Assembly: GCF_016653465.1 (NCBI RefSeq)
Contig: NZ_NHSQ01000070.1
Span: 104,295-168,294, forward strand
Direction: 5' to 3'
Origin: Thiocystis minor
GTDB lineage: Bacteria > Pseudomonadota > Gammaproteobacteria > Chromatiales > Chromatiaceae
Length of the DNA stretch: 64,000 nucleotides
Of the stretch, positions 38,710 to 48,945 are shown in pieces; within the stretch, counting starts at the first letter, position 1; each line of letters begins with the position of its first letter. Under the pieces are notes generated by a model. The model saw nothing but the letters and a program-made list of their open reading frames with translations, ran no database searches and was not told the origin of the DNA. The translations under genes were made by a program, and so were the position numbers.

Positions 38710-39372
38710 ATTAAAACAGTGACTTAGAAAAATACCCTTTCCTTTTCTCTCCCGCCAAGTCTCGATCCTGAGACAAATTTGAGCCAAGTCTTTCTAAAAA
38801 GCGGTCTATGCTCGTGTTGATTGTCGGCGAGTTGGTCGAGATGGGTGACTCGGCTGCAGGATCAAATTCTACTTGACATCGTCGATCATTGCCGGATCGA
38901 ACGGACGCGACGGCCATCGCGGAACCTCAAAACAGGCATCTTACGCAAGGGCGTTGACCAGCCAGGTTTGACCCTGGGTCAGGCGCCAGAACTGCTCAAA
39001 TGCTTCGGGAGTGAACATCTGCCCGGTCTCGCGCGTGCGATGTCCAAGTAGCGCAGTGACCCTATCTGCGCTGGAATCGCCTGTTGTTTCTCTCCTTAAT
39101 TAAGATGAGAAATTCCCCGGCTTTGCCAAGGGGTGACCGTAGGAGTTTGACCTTTCCTGGCTCGGCTATCCGCGGATCCCAGGGATCTTCAATAGGGAGC
39201 AGATCCGCCTCCTTTTCGTTCCCCGCTTGTTCCGGTCGTACCCAGTCTCTTCGGCACCGACGGCTCATGGCCGACCGTGATTCCGATGAAGCGGTGAGAT
39301 GTTTGCGCAGACAAACAAACCACCGGGAGACGCCAGACACCAACCGGCGCCGCGCCTCCCGGCCATCCTGAG
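38710..39372. other. 663-bp intergenic region after tRNA-Ser
   Basis: No intact gene. It contains a relic of an AAA-type ATP-binding protein (38941-39080, minus; listed separately). The rest holds only short frames without family features and an imperfect inverted GCGGATC / GATCCGC pair near 39169-39207. No integrase or direct repeat of the tRNA 3' end was seen. Confidence 0.5.
38941..39080 (-). pseudogene. C-terminal relic of an AAA-like ATP-binding protein
   Basis: The minus frame, ending at TAA 38943-38941, reads SADRVTALLGHRTRETGQ, then MFTPEAFEQFWRLTQGQT, then WLVNALA. The pattern ETGQ-x-FTPEA and LTQGQ-x-WLVNALA is a strongly conserved segment in a family of AAA-like ATP-binding proteins (AAA_14-type, with a C-terminal nuclease-like domain) frequent in purple sulfur bacteria. 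Only this piece survives; the P-loop part is missing and a stop follows immediately. It shows past accessory DNA next to the tRNA-Ser gene. Confidence 0.5.
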
Positions 39373-41094
39373 TCAGATCAGAATTTCGTCGGCGTGGAGC
39401 AGGTCGGCGAACTGATCTTTCTTGATCACGTCCCAATTCCGGCGTGCCTTGGCTGACGCGCCGATGATATAGCGGCGGGCGATGAAGACCTTGCGGCTAT
39501 CCTCTTCAGCCTCGTCCATCAGCAGCCAGCCGGTGTACAGATAGGAATAGATCTCCACCAATTCCTTGGCGGCGATGCTCTGGAAATGCTTGTCGGTCTT
39601 GTCGGTGACATACTTCAGCGCGTCCAGGAACAGCACCCGCATTTCCTTCAGTTCATCGGCCAGACGCGCCAGACTGCCGGACGTCTCCTTTTGCTCGCGG
39701 GCGGTGAACTCCTCGGCGAAGATGTCGTTGATCACCCCGCCGGTGGCGGCGACGATCTGGAGTTGCGAGGTGCCCTCGTAGATGTTGGTGATGCGCGCGT
39801 CGCGGGTCAGTCGCTCGACATTGAATTCCTTCATGTAGCCCGTGCCGCCATGGATCTGCAGGGCGTCATAGGTAACCCGGTTGGCGTTCTCGCTCAACAC
39901 GTACTTAGCCATCGGGGTGAGCAGCGCGGCGACTCGGGTCGCTTCCTTGAGCTTGGCGCTCTGCGCGCTGGAATCTTTGCCCTCGGCCTTGAGTTCCTCG
40001 ACCTTTTCTTCGAGTTTGTTGCGCAGGTCGACCCAGTGGCAGGCGGCGTAGAGCAGCGAGCGATCGCTCTCCAGGGTCACGCGCATGTCCATGAGCAGAT
40101 TGGTGATCACGGGGATCGCATAGATGCTCTTGCCGAACTGCTCGCGTGCCTTGGCGTAACGCAGTGCCTCGTCATAAGCCGCCTGGGAGATGCCCAGACC
40201 CTGAGCGGCGACGCCGAGACGCGCACCGTTCATCATGTCCATGACGTACTTGATGAGGCCGAACTTACGCTTGCCGATGAGCTGCGCCGGGGTATCGTTG
40301 AACTGCAACTCGCAGGTCGGCGAGCCATGGATCCCGAGCTTGTTCTCGATGCGCCGCACGACGACGTTATCCTTGCCGTAACAGGCGAACAGACTCAGGC
40401 CGCGGCCATCCTTGGTGCCGGGCTCGGAACGGGCCAGGACCAGCAGAATCTCGGCGTTGCCGTTGGTGATGAAGCGCTTGACGCCTTTGAGCCGCCATTG
40501 CCCGTCATCGTCCAGATAGGCCAGCATGTTGACGGCCTGCAGGTCGGAACCCGCGTCCGGCTCGGTCAGCGCCATCGCGCCCGTGGCCGCGCCGCTGGCG
40601 AACTGCGGCAGGAACTCCTGACGCTGCTCCTCGGTGCCGTATTTGTTGATGGTCTCGGCGATGTCCTGCAAACCGAACAGGTTCATCAGCGATGCCTCGG
40701 CACGGGAGACCATCTCGATCGCCATGGTGTAGAGGGTGGTGGGGATGTTCAGACCGCCATAACGCCGGGGCAGCGTGAAGCCCATCAATTCCGCCTGGGT
40801 CAGCAGACCTAGCGCCTCCTGGATGCCCTTGGCATAGGCGACCTTGCCGTCGGCGAAATGGCTCCCCTCCTCGTCCACGGCGGCGGCCTGAGGGGCCACG
40901 TTATTCGCCGTGATGTCGCCGACGATCTCCAGCACCTTGCGATAATTATCCAGGGCATCCTGGTAGTCGACCGGCGCGAAGTTGAAGTCAGCGGTCTCGG
41001 TGTAGCCGTGCTCGGCGATGTCGACCACCTCCTGAAGCTTCAGGCGGTCGAAATGAAAGAGTAGATCGGTGTTGTCGGTGAAATAGTTGGCCAT
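39373..41094 (-). CDS. acyl-CoA dehydrogenase family protein
   Basis: 573 residues, longer than the roughly 380 of simple acyl-CoA dehydrogenases because of an N-terminal extension and an extra C-terminal helical domain of about 100 residues (from about 465). FAD-binding segments include GAMALTEPDAGSDLQAV, KRFITNGNAEILLVLAR, LQIHGGTGYMKEF and IYEGTSQLQIVAATGG; the Glu in the last may be the catalytic base. It oxidises or reduces an acyl-CoA and exchanges electrons with the ETF encoded just upstream (7-base gap to etfA). The substrate is unknown. No other beta-oxidation genes are adjacent. Confidence 0.9.
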   Translation of the reverse strand: MANYFTDNTDLLFHFDRLKLQEVVDIAEHGYTETADFNFAPVDYQDALDNYRKVLEIVGDITANNVAPQAAAVDEEGSHFADGKVAYAKGIQEALGLLTQAELMGFTLPRRYGGLNIPTTLYTMAIEMVSRAEASLMNLFGLQDIAETINKYGTEEQRQEFLPQFASGAATGAMALTEPDAGSDLQAVNMLAYLDDDGQWRLKGVKRFITNGNAEILLVLARSEPGTKDGRGLSLFACYGKDNVVVRRIENKLGIHGSPTCELQFNDTPAQLIGKRKFGLIKYVMDMMNGARLGVAAQGLGISQAAYDEALRYAKAREQFGKSIYAIPVITNLLMDMRVTLESDRSLLYAACHWVDLRNKLEEKVEELKAEGKDSSAQSAKLKEATRVAALLTPMAKYVLSENANRVTYDALQIHGGTGYMKEFNVERLTRDARITNIYEGTSQLQIVAATGGVINDIFAEEFTAREQKETSGSLARLADELKEMRVLFLDALKYVTDKTDKHFQSIAAKELVEIYSYLYTGWLLMDEAEEDSRKVFIARRYIIGASAKARRNWDVIKKDQFADLLHADEILI

Positions 41095-41101
41095 GGCTCG
41101 A

Positions 41102-42121
41102 CTACTTTAATTTGTGCTTGTAGGCATCGATGAGCTTCGGAATCACGTCCATCACATCGCCGACGATGCCGTAATGGCAGACACCGAAAATCGGCGCGTC
41201 GGGATCGTCGTTGATGGCGATGATCTTGTTGGAGTCGCTCATGCCGGCCCGGTGCTGGATCGCGCCGGAAATGCCGCAGGCGATATAGAGCTTGGGCCGC
41301 ACGGTAACCCCGGTCTGTCCAACCTGCCGGACGTGATCAATGAAACCGGCGTCCACCGCCGCGCGCGTGCCGGCGACCTCGCCCCCGATGACATGGGCCA
41401 GATCGTAGAGAATCTGGAAGTTCTGAAAGTTGCCCATGCCGTAGCCGCCGGAGACGATGATCGGGGCGGCCTTGAGATTGACTTTGCTCTCTTCGTGATG
41501 CTGTTCGATGATACGCACGAGCTGGTCGGCATCGTCGGGCGTATAAGGGACGGGCGTGATGCGTCCGGCGACCGGCTGCGCCAGCGGGATCTTTTCCATC
41601 ACCCCCTCGCGCACCGTCGCCATTTGAACCGGGGCATCCGGGCAGATGATGGTGGCGATGATGTTGCCGCCGAAGGCTGGGCGAATTTGCAGGAGCAGTT
41701 GGGAGTAATCCTTCCGCAGATAGGTCACGTCGGAGATCTGCAGATCCGTGCAGTCCGCGGTCAATCCGCTGCGGGTATGGGAGGCAACCCTTGGCGCCAA
41801 GTCCCGACCGATGAAGGTGCCGCCGAACAGCACGATGCGCGGTTGATGCTGGTCGACCAGCTCGCTCACGATGCGGCTGTAGGGCAGCGTGTTGTAGTGT
41901 TTCAGTTCGGGGTGATCCGCCAGCAGAACTTCGGTGGCACCATACCGAAAGGTCTCCGCGGCCAGGGCCTGCAGGTCATGACCGATCAGCACCGCCTTCA
42001 ACTCGCCGTGCAGGCTTTCCGCCAGCTTGCGGCCCTTGGAGAGCAGCTCGAAGCTCACATCGGCGGGCTTGCCCTCGCGTTGCTCGATGAACACCCAGAC
42101 CTGTTGTTGATTTTCGCTCAT
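41102..42121 (-). CDS. etfA: electron transfer flavoprotein alpha subunit
   Basis: 339 residues. The C-terminal FAD-binding domain has the ETF-alpha signature ([20 protein letters not shown], then [16 protein letters not shown]), preceded by [20 protein letters not shown]. The N-terminal domain is the HUP-like fold, with [25 protein letters not shown] split over two strands. With EtfB it carries electrons between the acyl-CoA dehydrogenase and the quinone pool or another acceptor. It sits between etfB (6-base gap) and the dehydrogenase gene on one transcript. Confidence 0.95.
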   Translation of the reverse strand: MSENQQQVWVFIEQREGKPADVSFELLSKGRKLAESLHGELKAVLIGHDLQALAAETFRYGATEVLLADHPELKHYNTLPYSRIVSELVDQHQPRIVLFGGTFIGRDLAPRVASHTRSGLTADCTDLQISDVTYLRKDYSQLLLQIRPAFGGNIIATIICPDAPVQMATVREGVMEKIPLAQPVAGRITPVPYTPDDADQLVRIIEQHHEESKVNLKAAPIIVSGGYGMGNFQNFQILYDLAHVIGGEVAGTRAAVDAGFIDHVRQVGQTGVTVRPKLYIACGISGAIQHRAGMSDSNKIIAINDDPDAPIFGVCHYGIVGDVMDVIPKLIDAYKHKLK

Positions 42122-42127
42122 AGGGGC

Positions 42128-43018
42128 TTATCCGAAGATGTGATCTTCCATCAGTTTATCGATCAGCGCGTGCATGCCGTCCTTGGTGGGGGGAATGATT
42201 TCATGCGCGCCGCCGCCCAGGATCACCGACTCGATCTTGTGGACCTTGGTCGGCGACCCGCCGAGACCGCAACGCTCGGAATCGACATCGAGTTCGTCGG
42301 CGGTCAGGGTGGGGATAAACAGACCCTTGGAGACATACTCATCCTTGAGCTGATCGAGATAGAGCAACGAATTGCCTTCGATCATCTTTTCGAGTTCGAG
42401 CAGGGTATGGGCGTTCTTGTAGGCCATGACCCGCTTGGCCATGAAGGGCCGGGGCGTGGCGGCGTCCTTGATCACGGTGATCAACAGGGGCAGCGTGCCT
42501 TCCAGAATCTCGAAGCCGCGGTCCACCTTGCGCTTGACGGTGATCTTCCCGCCATCCGCCTGGAGGATCGCTTCGGCATAGGTGATCTGGGGCAGTCCCA
42601 ATTTTTCAGCGGTCTGAGGACCGACTTGGGCGGTGTCGCCATCGATCGCCTGCCGGCCGGCGAAGACGATATCGTAGGGTGCCAGTTGACGCAGCGCCTC
42701 GGACAGCACATAGGAGGTCGCGAGGGTGTCGGCGCCGGCGAATTTGCGGTCGCTGATCAGGATGGCCTCATCCGCGCCCATGTAGAGACAGTCGCGCAGC
42801 AGGTCCGAGGCTTTCAAGGGCCCCATGGTCATCACGCGCACGGTGCCGCCGTAACGGTCCCGCAGCTGTAGTGCCAATTCGAGGGCGACTTTGTCCTCGG
42901 GATTGAAAATGGTGGGGAGTTTACTGCGGTTGACGGTCCCGTCCGGCTTCATGACCTGACCGGAGATATTGGCCGTGTCGGGAACCTGTTTAACCATTAC
43001 GATGGAATGGTAGCTCAT
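42128..43018 (-). CDS. etfB: electron transfer flavoprotein beta subunit
   Basis: About 296 residues from the ATG at 43018 (MSYHSIVMVKQVPDTA), preceded by AAGG; a GTG at 43033 would add five residues. The ETF-beta motifs are VMVKQVPDTA, FNPEDKVALELALQLRD, MGADEAILISD, FAGRQAIDGDTAQVG and KRVMAYKNA. At nearly 300 residues it is longer than standard ETF-beta (about 250), as in ETF families dedicated to a specific dehydrogenase. It is the first gene of the etfB-etfA-dehydrogenase operon. Confidence 0.94.
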   Translation of the reverse strand: MSYHSIVMVKQVPDTANISGQVMKPDGTVNRSKLPTIFNPEDKVALELALQLRDRYGGTVRVMTMGPLKASDLLRDCLYMGADEAILISDRKFAGADTLATSYVLSEALRQLAPYDIVFAGRQAIDGDTAQVGPQTAEKLGLPQITYAEAILQADGGKITVKRKVDRGFEILEGTLPLLITVIKDAATPRPFMAKRVMAYKNAHTLLELEKMIEGNSLLYLDQLKDEYVSKGLFIPTLTADELDVDSERCGLGGSPTKVHKIESVILGGGAHEIIPPTKDGMHALIDKLMEDHIFG

Positions 43019-43446
43019 GCTCTGCCTTGTCACATTCGTCTGGAAGCGTTGGGGACGCGGTCACGGCCAAGCCCGGCGATCGGAGAACGCAGGGCTGCGA
43101 TGACGACATCGCCCGGAAGGTGGTTCGCGTCGAAGTCCAGCCTGACTCAGGACAGCCGACATCGAGAGTCGGCAGGAAAAAGTCGGGGCGGTTGAATTGG
43201 GACTCCCTGAGTGTCGACGCTCGCCACCGCCTGAAAAAAAGGGGCGCGAAATTCTAACCTTGATCTTGTCGACCGGCGCGATTCGCGCGGGGCATTCAGG
43301 GTATGAACTTCAAGGACTCCGAACCCATGTTGACGGATACGGAGCCGAAATTCAACCGCATTAGGAGGGGTATAGCGCGCCACTCCGTCGGCGATGCAGG
43401 CTTCCTGCCTGACGGGACAGGCCAAGATGGCCTATCCGCAACGGGA
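43019..43446. other. 428-bp intergenic region between etfB and ppiD
   Basis: No supported gene. It lies upstream of etfB and downstream of ppiD. A short inverted CAGGCTTCCTGCCTG is present near 43400 without a T run. No clear promoter, operator or terminator was recognised. Confidence 0.45.
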
Positions 43447-45369
43447 TCAGAGATCTTCCACAGAACTGACAGCCTTTCGTTCGATATTCGCACGACTCTC
43501 CATGTCTCTCAGCATGTCCGCATAGAGTTGCCGCGCCATCAATTGAGACAGCATGGATGCCTCCGGCGCCGTCTGACCGGCCTCCTCCGATTTGATCTCG
43601 CCATCCTGTACGCGGATCAGTCGTACGACCGCCGCGTCGCCATGATCGAGCGCAGCCGTCCCAACACTGATGGATCCCTCGCTCGGCGCCGGCAATGTAA
43701 AGGCGGTGTCGAGGATCGGCGCGGGCACGCTGGTCGCCTGCCGATCCACAAGCCCTGGTTCCTCCAGCTTGAGAGTCCCGAGAGTCGCCGCCCAGTCCGC
43801 CCCATCGCGCAACTTCGAGACGGCGGATTCGGCGGCCGTTTGGGCGGCTAGCCGGGCTTTTTCCCTGCCGATCTCGGCGATGATCTCCTCGCGCACCTCG
43901 TCCAGCGGTTTGGTCGCCGCGAGGCGATGCTCGACAACCCGCAACACGATTGCCTGGAGCGAATCGCGCTCCGGCTCGATCAGGTCGCTATTGTTACCCT
44001 CGACAAGCACCTCATTGCTGAATGCGGCGGCAAGCACCTTGGGCTGGCCAAGAATTCCCTCGCCGCCCTCGCGACCGATCCAGTCGCTCTGCTGAATGTC
44101 GAGCCCCAGTTCCTCGGCGGCCGATTCCAGACTGTCCGGCGATTCGTAGACGAGATTCGCCAATCGTTCGCCCAACTCGTAGAACAGGGTATCGGCGCTT
44201 TGCTTGGCGAGTTCCGCGCGTAATTGGTCGCGAACTTCCTCGAACGGTTTAACCACCGAGGGCACGATTTCGTCCACCCGGATCAGGTGATAACCGAATT
44301 GGGTCCGCACCGGCTCGCTCAGTTCTCCCACCGGGAGCGTAAACGCGACTTGCTCAAAGGCCGGGACCATGACGCCCTTCTCGATCATGCCGAGCGAACC
44401 GCCCTTGGCGGCACTGCCGGGATCGTTGGACAATTGTTTCGCTAATTCATCCATGGATTCGCCAGCGAGGATACGATCACGAACCGCCTTGATCTCGGAC
44501 AACACCTGGTTGGCCACGGCCTCATCCGCATCGCTCGGGACACTGAGCAGCAGATGGCCGACCTTGCGGCGCTCTGGCTGACTGAAACGCGCCTGATCGT
44601 CATCGTAATGACGGCGCAGTTCCTCTTCGCCAATCTCGGCTGTGCCTGACAGCGTGCTCGCGTCAAGGATCAGATAGTCGAGTTTGACTTGCTCGGGAGT
44701 CTGAAAGCGTGCCGCATTCGATTCGTAGTAGGCCGTGATCGCGGTCTCGTCAATCGGCTCCGTGGACGAAAAATCGGCGACGGGGAAGCGCGCATAGGTC
44801 AATTCGCGCTTCTGTTGCGCGAGGCGCTGGTACTGCGAGAGTTCGGATCGAGTGACGAATTCGCTGCCGGACACGGCGCGGACCAACTGGGTGCCGGTCA
44901 TCTGCTGGCGTAGACGCGCTTCGAACAGTGCGGGCGTCATCCCCTGAAGCTCAAGAATTCGCTCATAGGAGTCCTGATCGAATCGGCCATCCTTCTGGAA
45001 GGCCGACTCAGAGAGTACCTGGAGCTGAATTTCACGATCCGACACACGTAGACCCAGGCGCCGTGTCGCATCCAGCAATAGCACCTCCCGAACCATCTCG
45101 TCGAGTACCTCAGCACGGAGTTGCTTGTCAGTGAACTCGGCGAGGTCATAAGCAGCGCCAAGCCGCTCCCGAAGCTCGATTCTGGCCTCTTGAACGCGCC
45201 GATCCAAATCACGGGCGGGGATCTCCACACCGTTGATCTTTGCCGCGATCGGCTCTCCGCCGACCCCCAGATAGGACTGAATCCCCCAGAGAGCGAATGG
45301 AACGCTGATCAGCACGACGATGACCCAGGCAATCCAACCTTGAGCACGATCCCGGATGGTTTGAAGCAT
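43447..45369 (-). CDS. ppiD: periplasmic folding chaperone PpiD (SurA-like PPIase)
   Basis: 640 residues from the ATG at 45369 (MLQTIRDRAQGWIAW); the upstream extension covers the preceding terminator. One transmembrane anchor (VIVVLISVPFALWGIQSYLG) is followed by a SurA_N-type chaperone domain, a parvulin domain (about 265-360: RKVGHLLLSVPSDADE, GSLGMIEKGVMVPAFEQVAF, FGYHLIRVDEI) and a C-terminal chaperone part. It helps outer-membrane and secreted proteins fold after leaving the Sec translocon. The place after hupB is conserved in proteobacteria, here with two tRNA genes in between. Confidence 0.95.
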   Translation of the reverse strand: MLQTIRDRAQGWIAWVIVVLISVPFALWGIQSYLGVGGEPIAAKINGVEIPARDLDRRVQEARIELRERLGAAYDLAEFTDKQLRAEVLDEMVREVLLLDATRRLGLRVSDREIQLQVLSESAFQKDGRFDQDSYERILELQGMTPALFEARLRQQMTGTQLVRAVSGSEFVTRSELSQYQRLAQQKRELTYARFPVADFSSTEPIDETAITAYYESNAARFQTPEQVKLDYLILDASTLSGTAEIGEEELRRHYDDDQARFSQPERRKVGHLLLSVPSDADEAVANQVLSEIKAVRDRILAGESMDELAKQLSNDPGSAAKGGSLGMIEKGVMVPAFEQVAFTLPVGELSEPVRTQFGYHLIRVDEIVPSVVKPFEEVRDQLRAELAKQSADTLFYELGERLANLVYESPDSLESAAEELGLDIQQSDWIGREGGEGILGQPKVLAAAFSNEVLVEGNNSDLIEPERDSLQAIVLRVVEHRLAATKPLDEVREEIIAEIGREKARLAAQTAAESAVSKLRDGADWAATLGTLKLEEPGLVDRQATSVPAPILDTAFTLPAPSEGSISVGTAALDHGDAAVVRLIRVQDGEIKSEEAGQTAPEASMLSQLMARQLYADMLRDMESRANIERKAVSSVEDL

Positions 45370-45401
45370 GGCGATAGCTAGAAATAGCGAGTGGGGCTTA
45401 T

Positions 45402-45432
45402 ATAAAAGAAAGGGGCACCCAATGGGCACCCC
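45402..45432 (-). terminator. terminator after tRNA-Asp
   Basis: On the minus strand GGGGTGCCC and GGGTGCCCC form a 9-pair stem with two wobble pairs and a 3-base loop, followed by TTTCTTTTAT. It lies 15 bases after the tRNA-Asp 3' end and before ppiD. Confidence 0.6.
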
Positions 45433-45446
45433 CGTTCTATCCGAGA

Positions 45447-45523
45447 TGGCGGAGCGGACGGGGCTCGAACCCGCGACCCCCGGCGTGACAGGCCGGTATT
45501 CTAACCAACTGAACTACCGCTCC
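45447..45523 (-). tRNA. tRNA-Asp (GUC)
   Basis: 77 bases with an encoded CCA. The minus strand starts GGAGCGGTAGTTCAGTTGG; the anticodon loop is CTGTCAC with anticodon GTC; the T arm is GCGGGTTCGAGCCCCGT. The acceptor stem GGAGCGG pairs with CCGCTCC. Confidence 0.97.
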
Positions 45524-45560
45524 AAAATTTTGACTCTGAAATCTGATGTATCAGAAATCT

Positions 45561-45636
45561 TGGTGGGTGCTGCAGGGATCGAACCTGCGACCCTCGCCTT
45601 GTAAGGGCGATGCTCTCCCAGCTGAGCTAAGCACCC
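45561..45636 (-). tRNA. tRNA-Val (UAC)
   Basis: 76 bases with an encoded CCA. The minus strand starts GGGTGCTTAGCTCAGCTGG; the anticodon loop is CTTACAA with anticodon TAC; the T arm is GCAGGTTCGATCCCTGC. Probably co-transcribed with tRNA-Asp, 37 bases away. Confidence 0.97.
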
Positions 45637-45649
45637 TTCAAGCGAGCGA

Positions 45650-45922
45650 CTATTGTACGGCGTCCTTCAGTGCTTTGCCAGCTTTAAATGAAGGCGTCTT
45701 GGATGCCTTGATTTCAATGGGGTCGCCGGTTTGAGGGTTGCGCCCGGTGCGCGCTGCCCGTTCCTTGATCGAAAAGGTTCCAAAGCCGATCAGCGAAACA
45801 GTGCCACCCTCCTTCAAGGCGATGGCGATCTCATCGGTCATTGCGTCTAGGGCACGCGCCGCGGCGGCCTTGGAGATATCCGCGGCATCCGCCATCTTTT
45901 CGATGAGTTCCGATTTATTCAT
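45650..45922 (-). CDS. hupB: DNA-binding protein HU-beta
   Basis: 90 residues, the standard HU length. It begins [20 protein letters not shown] and has [20 protein letters not shown], then [20 protein letters not shown], the DNA-contacting beta arm. HU bends and compacts DNA and supports many DNA transactions. It follows lon, as in E. coli, and precedes two tRNA genes. Confidence 0.97.
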   Translation of the reverse strand: MNKSELIEKMADAADISKAAAARALDAMTDEIAIALKEGGTVSLIGFGTFSIKERAARTGRNPQTGDPIEIKASKTPSFKAGKALKDAVQ

Positions 45923-46164
45923 TTATTGGTTTCCCCTATTAACTGACAAAGTGTTCGAACGTTCGGCGGCGGGACAACCTGGCTTGGCCCTAAACGCTGG
46001 CCGGCAAGGCATCCTAAAATGATGCTGCATGCTAAGGCGGAGACGGCGCGAGGGCAACAGACTTTTCACCTGTGCTCGATTCAAACCGCGCAATCATCGA
46101 TGCCAGATCGCTCCTGCGAAAGGCCGCGCCGCGGAACCAGCGCGGCACGGCCGCCGATCGCGGT

Positions 46165-48618
46165 TTAATGATGCAAGCGCGCCGTTTGATCCCGCGCCGG
46201 GTCGACGGTCGTTTCCAGGCTATCGGCATCGACGGTCACCGGATCCTCGCCGTCGATCTTTAAGGCCGCCGCCTCAGGATGCTGCGTGAGCGCAAGTTCC
46301 AGCACTTCATCGATCCAGCGCACCGGATGGATTTTTAGATGTTGCTTGATATTTTTCGGAATTTCAGTCAGATCGCGCTCGTTTTCCAGCGGGATGATCA
46401 CCGTCTCGATGCCACCGCGGTGCGCGGCGAGCAATTTTTCCTTCAAACCGCCGATCGGCAAGACTTCTCCACGCAGGGTAATTTCGCCGGTCATGGCGAC
46501 ACTCGAACGGACCGGGATCTTGGTCAGGGCGGAAACCAGCGCGGTGCACATGGCCACGCCCGCGCTCGGACCGTCCTTGGGGGTCGCGCCCTCGGGCACA
46601 TGGATATGCACATCGAAGTTCGTGTGGAAGTCAGGTGGCACGCCGAGCGCGTCGGCGCGCGAGCGTACCACGGTCATGGCGGCCTGGATGGACTCCTGCA
46701 TCACATCGCCCAGTTGGCCGGTGTAGCTGAACTTGCCCTTGCCAGGAACAAGCGCGGATTCGATCCGCAGCAACTCGCCACCCACCTCGGTCCAGGCCAG
46801 TCCGGTGACCTGCCCGACCTGATCGTGCTCGTCGGCACGACCATAGCGAAAACGCTGGACCCCGAGATATTTTTCGAGCGTTTTGGAACTCACCGTCGTT
46901 GGCGTATCCCGCTTTTTGAGCAGAACTTCCTTCACGACCTTGCGGCAGATTTTGGAAATCTCGCGCTCCAGATTCCGTACCCCCGCCTCGCGCGTGTAAT
47001 GACGGACGATGTCGCGCAGGGCGCTTTCGCGAATCACCAGTTCGCCCGGCTTGAGGCCATTGTTCTGCGTCTGCTTGGGGACCAGGTAGCGTTCGGCGAT
47101 CGCAACCTTCTCGTCTTCCGTGTAGCCCGAGAGTCGAATCACTTCCATGCGATCAAGAAGCGCGGGCGGGATATTCAGGGTATTGGCCGTGCCCACGAAC
47201 ATCACCTCGGAAAGATCGAAATCCACCTCCAGATAGTGGTCGACGAAGGTGTGATTCTGTTCCGGATCCAGCACTTCGAGCAGCGCGGATGCCGGGTCGC
47301 CCCGGAAATCCATCGCCATCTTATCGATCTCGTCGAGCAGGAAAAAGGCGTTGCGGGAACCCGCCTTGGACAGATTCTGAATGATTTTGCCCGGCAGAGC
47401 GCCGATATAGGTCCGTCGATGACCACGAATCTCGGCCTCGTCGCGCACACCGCCGAGCGACATGCGCACGAATTTGCGATTGGTCGCGCGCGCGATGGAC
47501 TGACCCAGCGAGGTCTTGCCAACGCCCGGCGGTCCGACCAGACAGAGGATTGGCCCTTTCAGCTTGCGCACGCGCTGCTGCACCGCCAGATATTCCAGGA
47601 TGCGTTCCTTGACCCGCTCCAACCCGTAGTGGTCCTTATCCAGAACCGCCTCGGCGACTTGGATGTCATTGTGAATCCGGGTGCGTTTTTTCCAGGGGAC
47701 GCCAACCAGGGTATCGATATAATTGCGTACCACGGTCGCCTCGGCTGACATCGGCGACATCAGCTTGAGTTTGTTCAGCTCGGCCTGCGCCTTGTTCTTG
47801 GCTTCCCGCGGCATGCCGGCGGCCTGAATCCGCTTGGCGAGATCCTCGATCTCATTGGGCGCGTCCTCCAGTTCGCCAAGTTCCTTCTGAATCGCCTTCA
47901 TCTGTTCGTTCAGATAGTATTCACGCTGATTCTTCTCCATTTGACGCTTGACGCGTCCACGGATGCGCTTTTCCATCTGCAGGATGTCATTCTCGGACTC
48001 CATCAGGCCCATCAGATGTTCGAGCCGGCCCTGCACGTCGACCATCTCCAGAACGCGCTGCTTCTCGTCGAGCTTGAGCGCCATGTGCGCGGCCATGGTA
48101 TCGGCGAGCCGGCCGGCGTCCTCGATGCTGGCCAGCGAGGTGAGCACCTCGGGCGGCACCTTCTTGTTGAGCTTGACATACTGATCGAACAGGGTCATCG
48201 CCGAGCGCATCAGCACTTCCTGCTCGCGATCGTCCGCCTCCAGGGTCTCGTCCATGGGCTTGATAATCGCGGAAAAGGAGTCTTCCGTGGTGACAAACCG
48301 GCTGATGAGCGCACGCTGATTGCCTTCCACCAGCACCTTGACGGTTCCATCGGGCAGCTTGAGAAGTTGCAGGATATTCGCCAAGGTTCCGATTTCGTAC
48401 AGATCCTTGACGCCGGGATCGTCCACATCGGCGCTTTTCTGCGCGATCAGGAGGATCTGCTTGTCGGTCGTCATGGCCCCGTCGAGCGCTCGAATGGATT
48501 TGTCGCGCCCCACGAAGAGCGGAATCACCATATGGGGATAGACAACGACATCCCGCAATGGAAGCACCGGGACTTCCTGGGAAGAGACGATCGAGGAAGC
48601 AGTATTCTGTAGCGCCAT
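46165..48618 (-). CDS. lon: ATP-dependent protease Lon
   Basis: 817 residues. The N-terminal substrate-binding LAN domain starts [20 protein letters not shown]. The Walker A is [13 protein letters not shown] (about 362-370) and the Walker B is FLLDEIDKM. The proteolytic domain has the catalytic serine in [11 protein letters not shown] (about 683) and the lysine in [14 protein letters not shown] (about 726). It degrades damaged and short-lived regulatory proteins. It lies between clpX and hupB in the conserved order. A heat-shock promoter was not convincingly found; a dispersed repeat occupies part of the upstream region. Confidence 0.97.
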   Translation of the reverse strand: MALQNTASSIVSSQEVPVLPLRDVVVYPHMVIPLFVGRDKSIRALDGAMTTDKQILLIAQKSADVDDPGVKDLYEIGTLANILQLLKLPDGTVKVLVEGNQRALISRFVTTEDSFSAIIKPMDETLEADDREQEVLMRSAMTLFDQYVKLNKKVPPEVLTSLASIEDAGRLADTMAAHMALKLDEKQRVLEMVDVQGRLEHLMGLMESENDILQMEKRIRGRVKRQMEKNQREYYLNEQMKAIQKELGELEDAPNEIEDLAKRIQAAGMPREAKNKAQAELNKLKLMSPMSAEATVVRNYIDTLVGVPWKKRTRIHNDIQVAEAVLDKDHYGLERVKERILEYLAVQQRVRKLKGPILCLVGPPGVGKTSLGQSIARATNRKFVRMSLGGVRDEAEIRGHRRTYIGALPGKIIQNLSKAGSRNAFFLLDEIDKMAMDFRGDPASALLEVLDPEQNHTFVDHYLEVDFDLSEVMFVGTANTLNIPPALLDRMEVIRLSGYTEDEKVAIAERYLVPKQTQNNGLKPGELVIRESALRDIVRHYTREAGVRNLEREISKICRKVVKEVLLKKRDTPTTVSSKTLEKYLGVQRFRYGRADEHDQVGQVTGLAWTEVGGELLRIESALVPGKGKFSYTGQLGDVMQESIQAAMTVVRSRADALGVPPDFHTNFDVHIHVPEGATPKDGPSAGVAMCTALVSALTKIPVRSSVAMTGEITLRGEVLPIGGLKEKLLAAHRGGIETVIIPLENERDLTEIPKNIKQHLKIHPVRWIDEVLELALTQHPEAAALKIDGEDPVTVDADSLETTVDPARDQTARLHH

Positions 48619-48944
<326 letters not shown>

Positions 48945-48945
<1 letters not shown>

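Noticed and set aside
38501..38710. Minus-strand ORF with an [10 protein letters not shown] start, reading antisense across tRNA-Ser
   Set aside because: It is the antisense of the tRNA-Ser gene, a well-known spurious translation.
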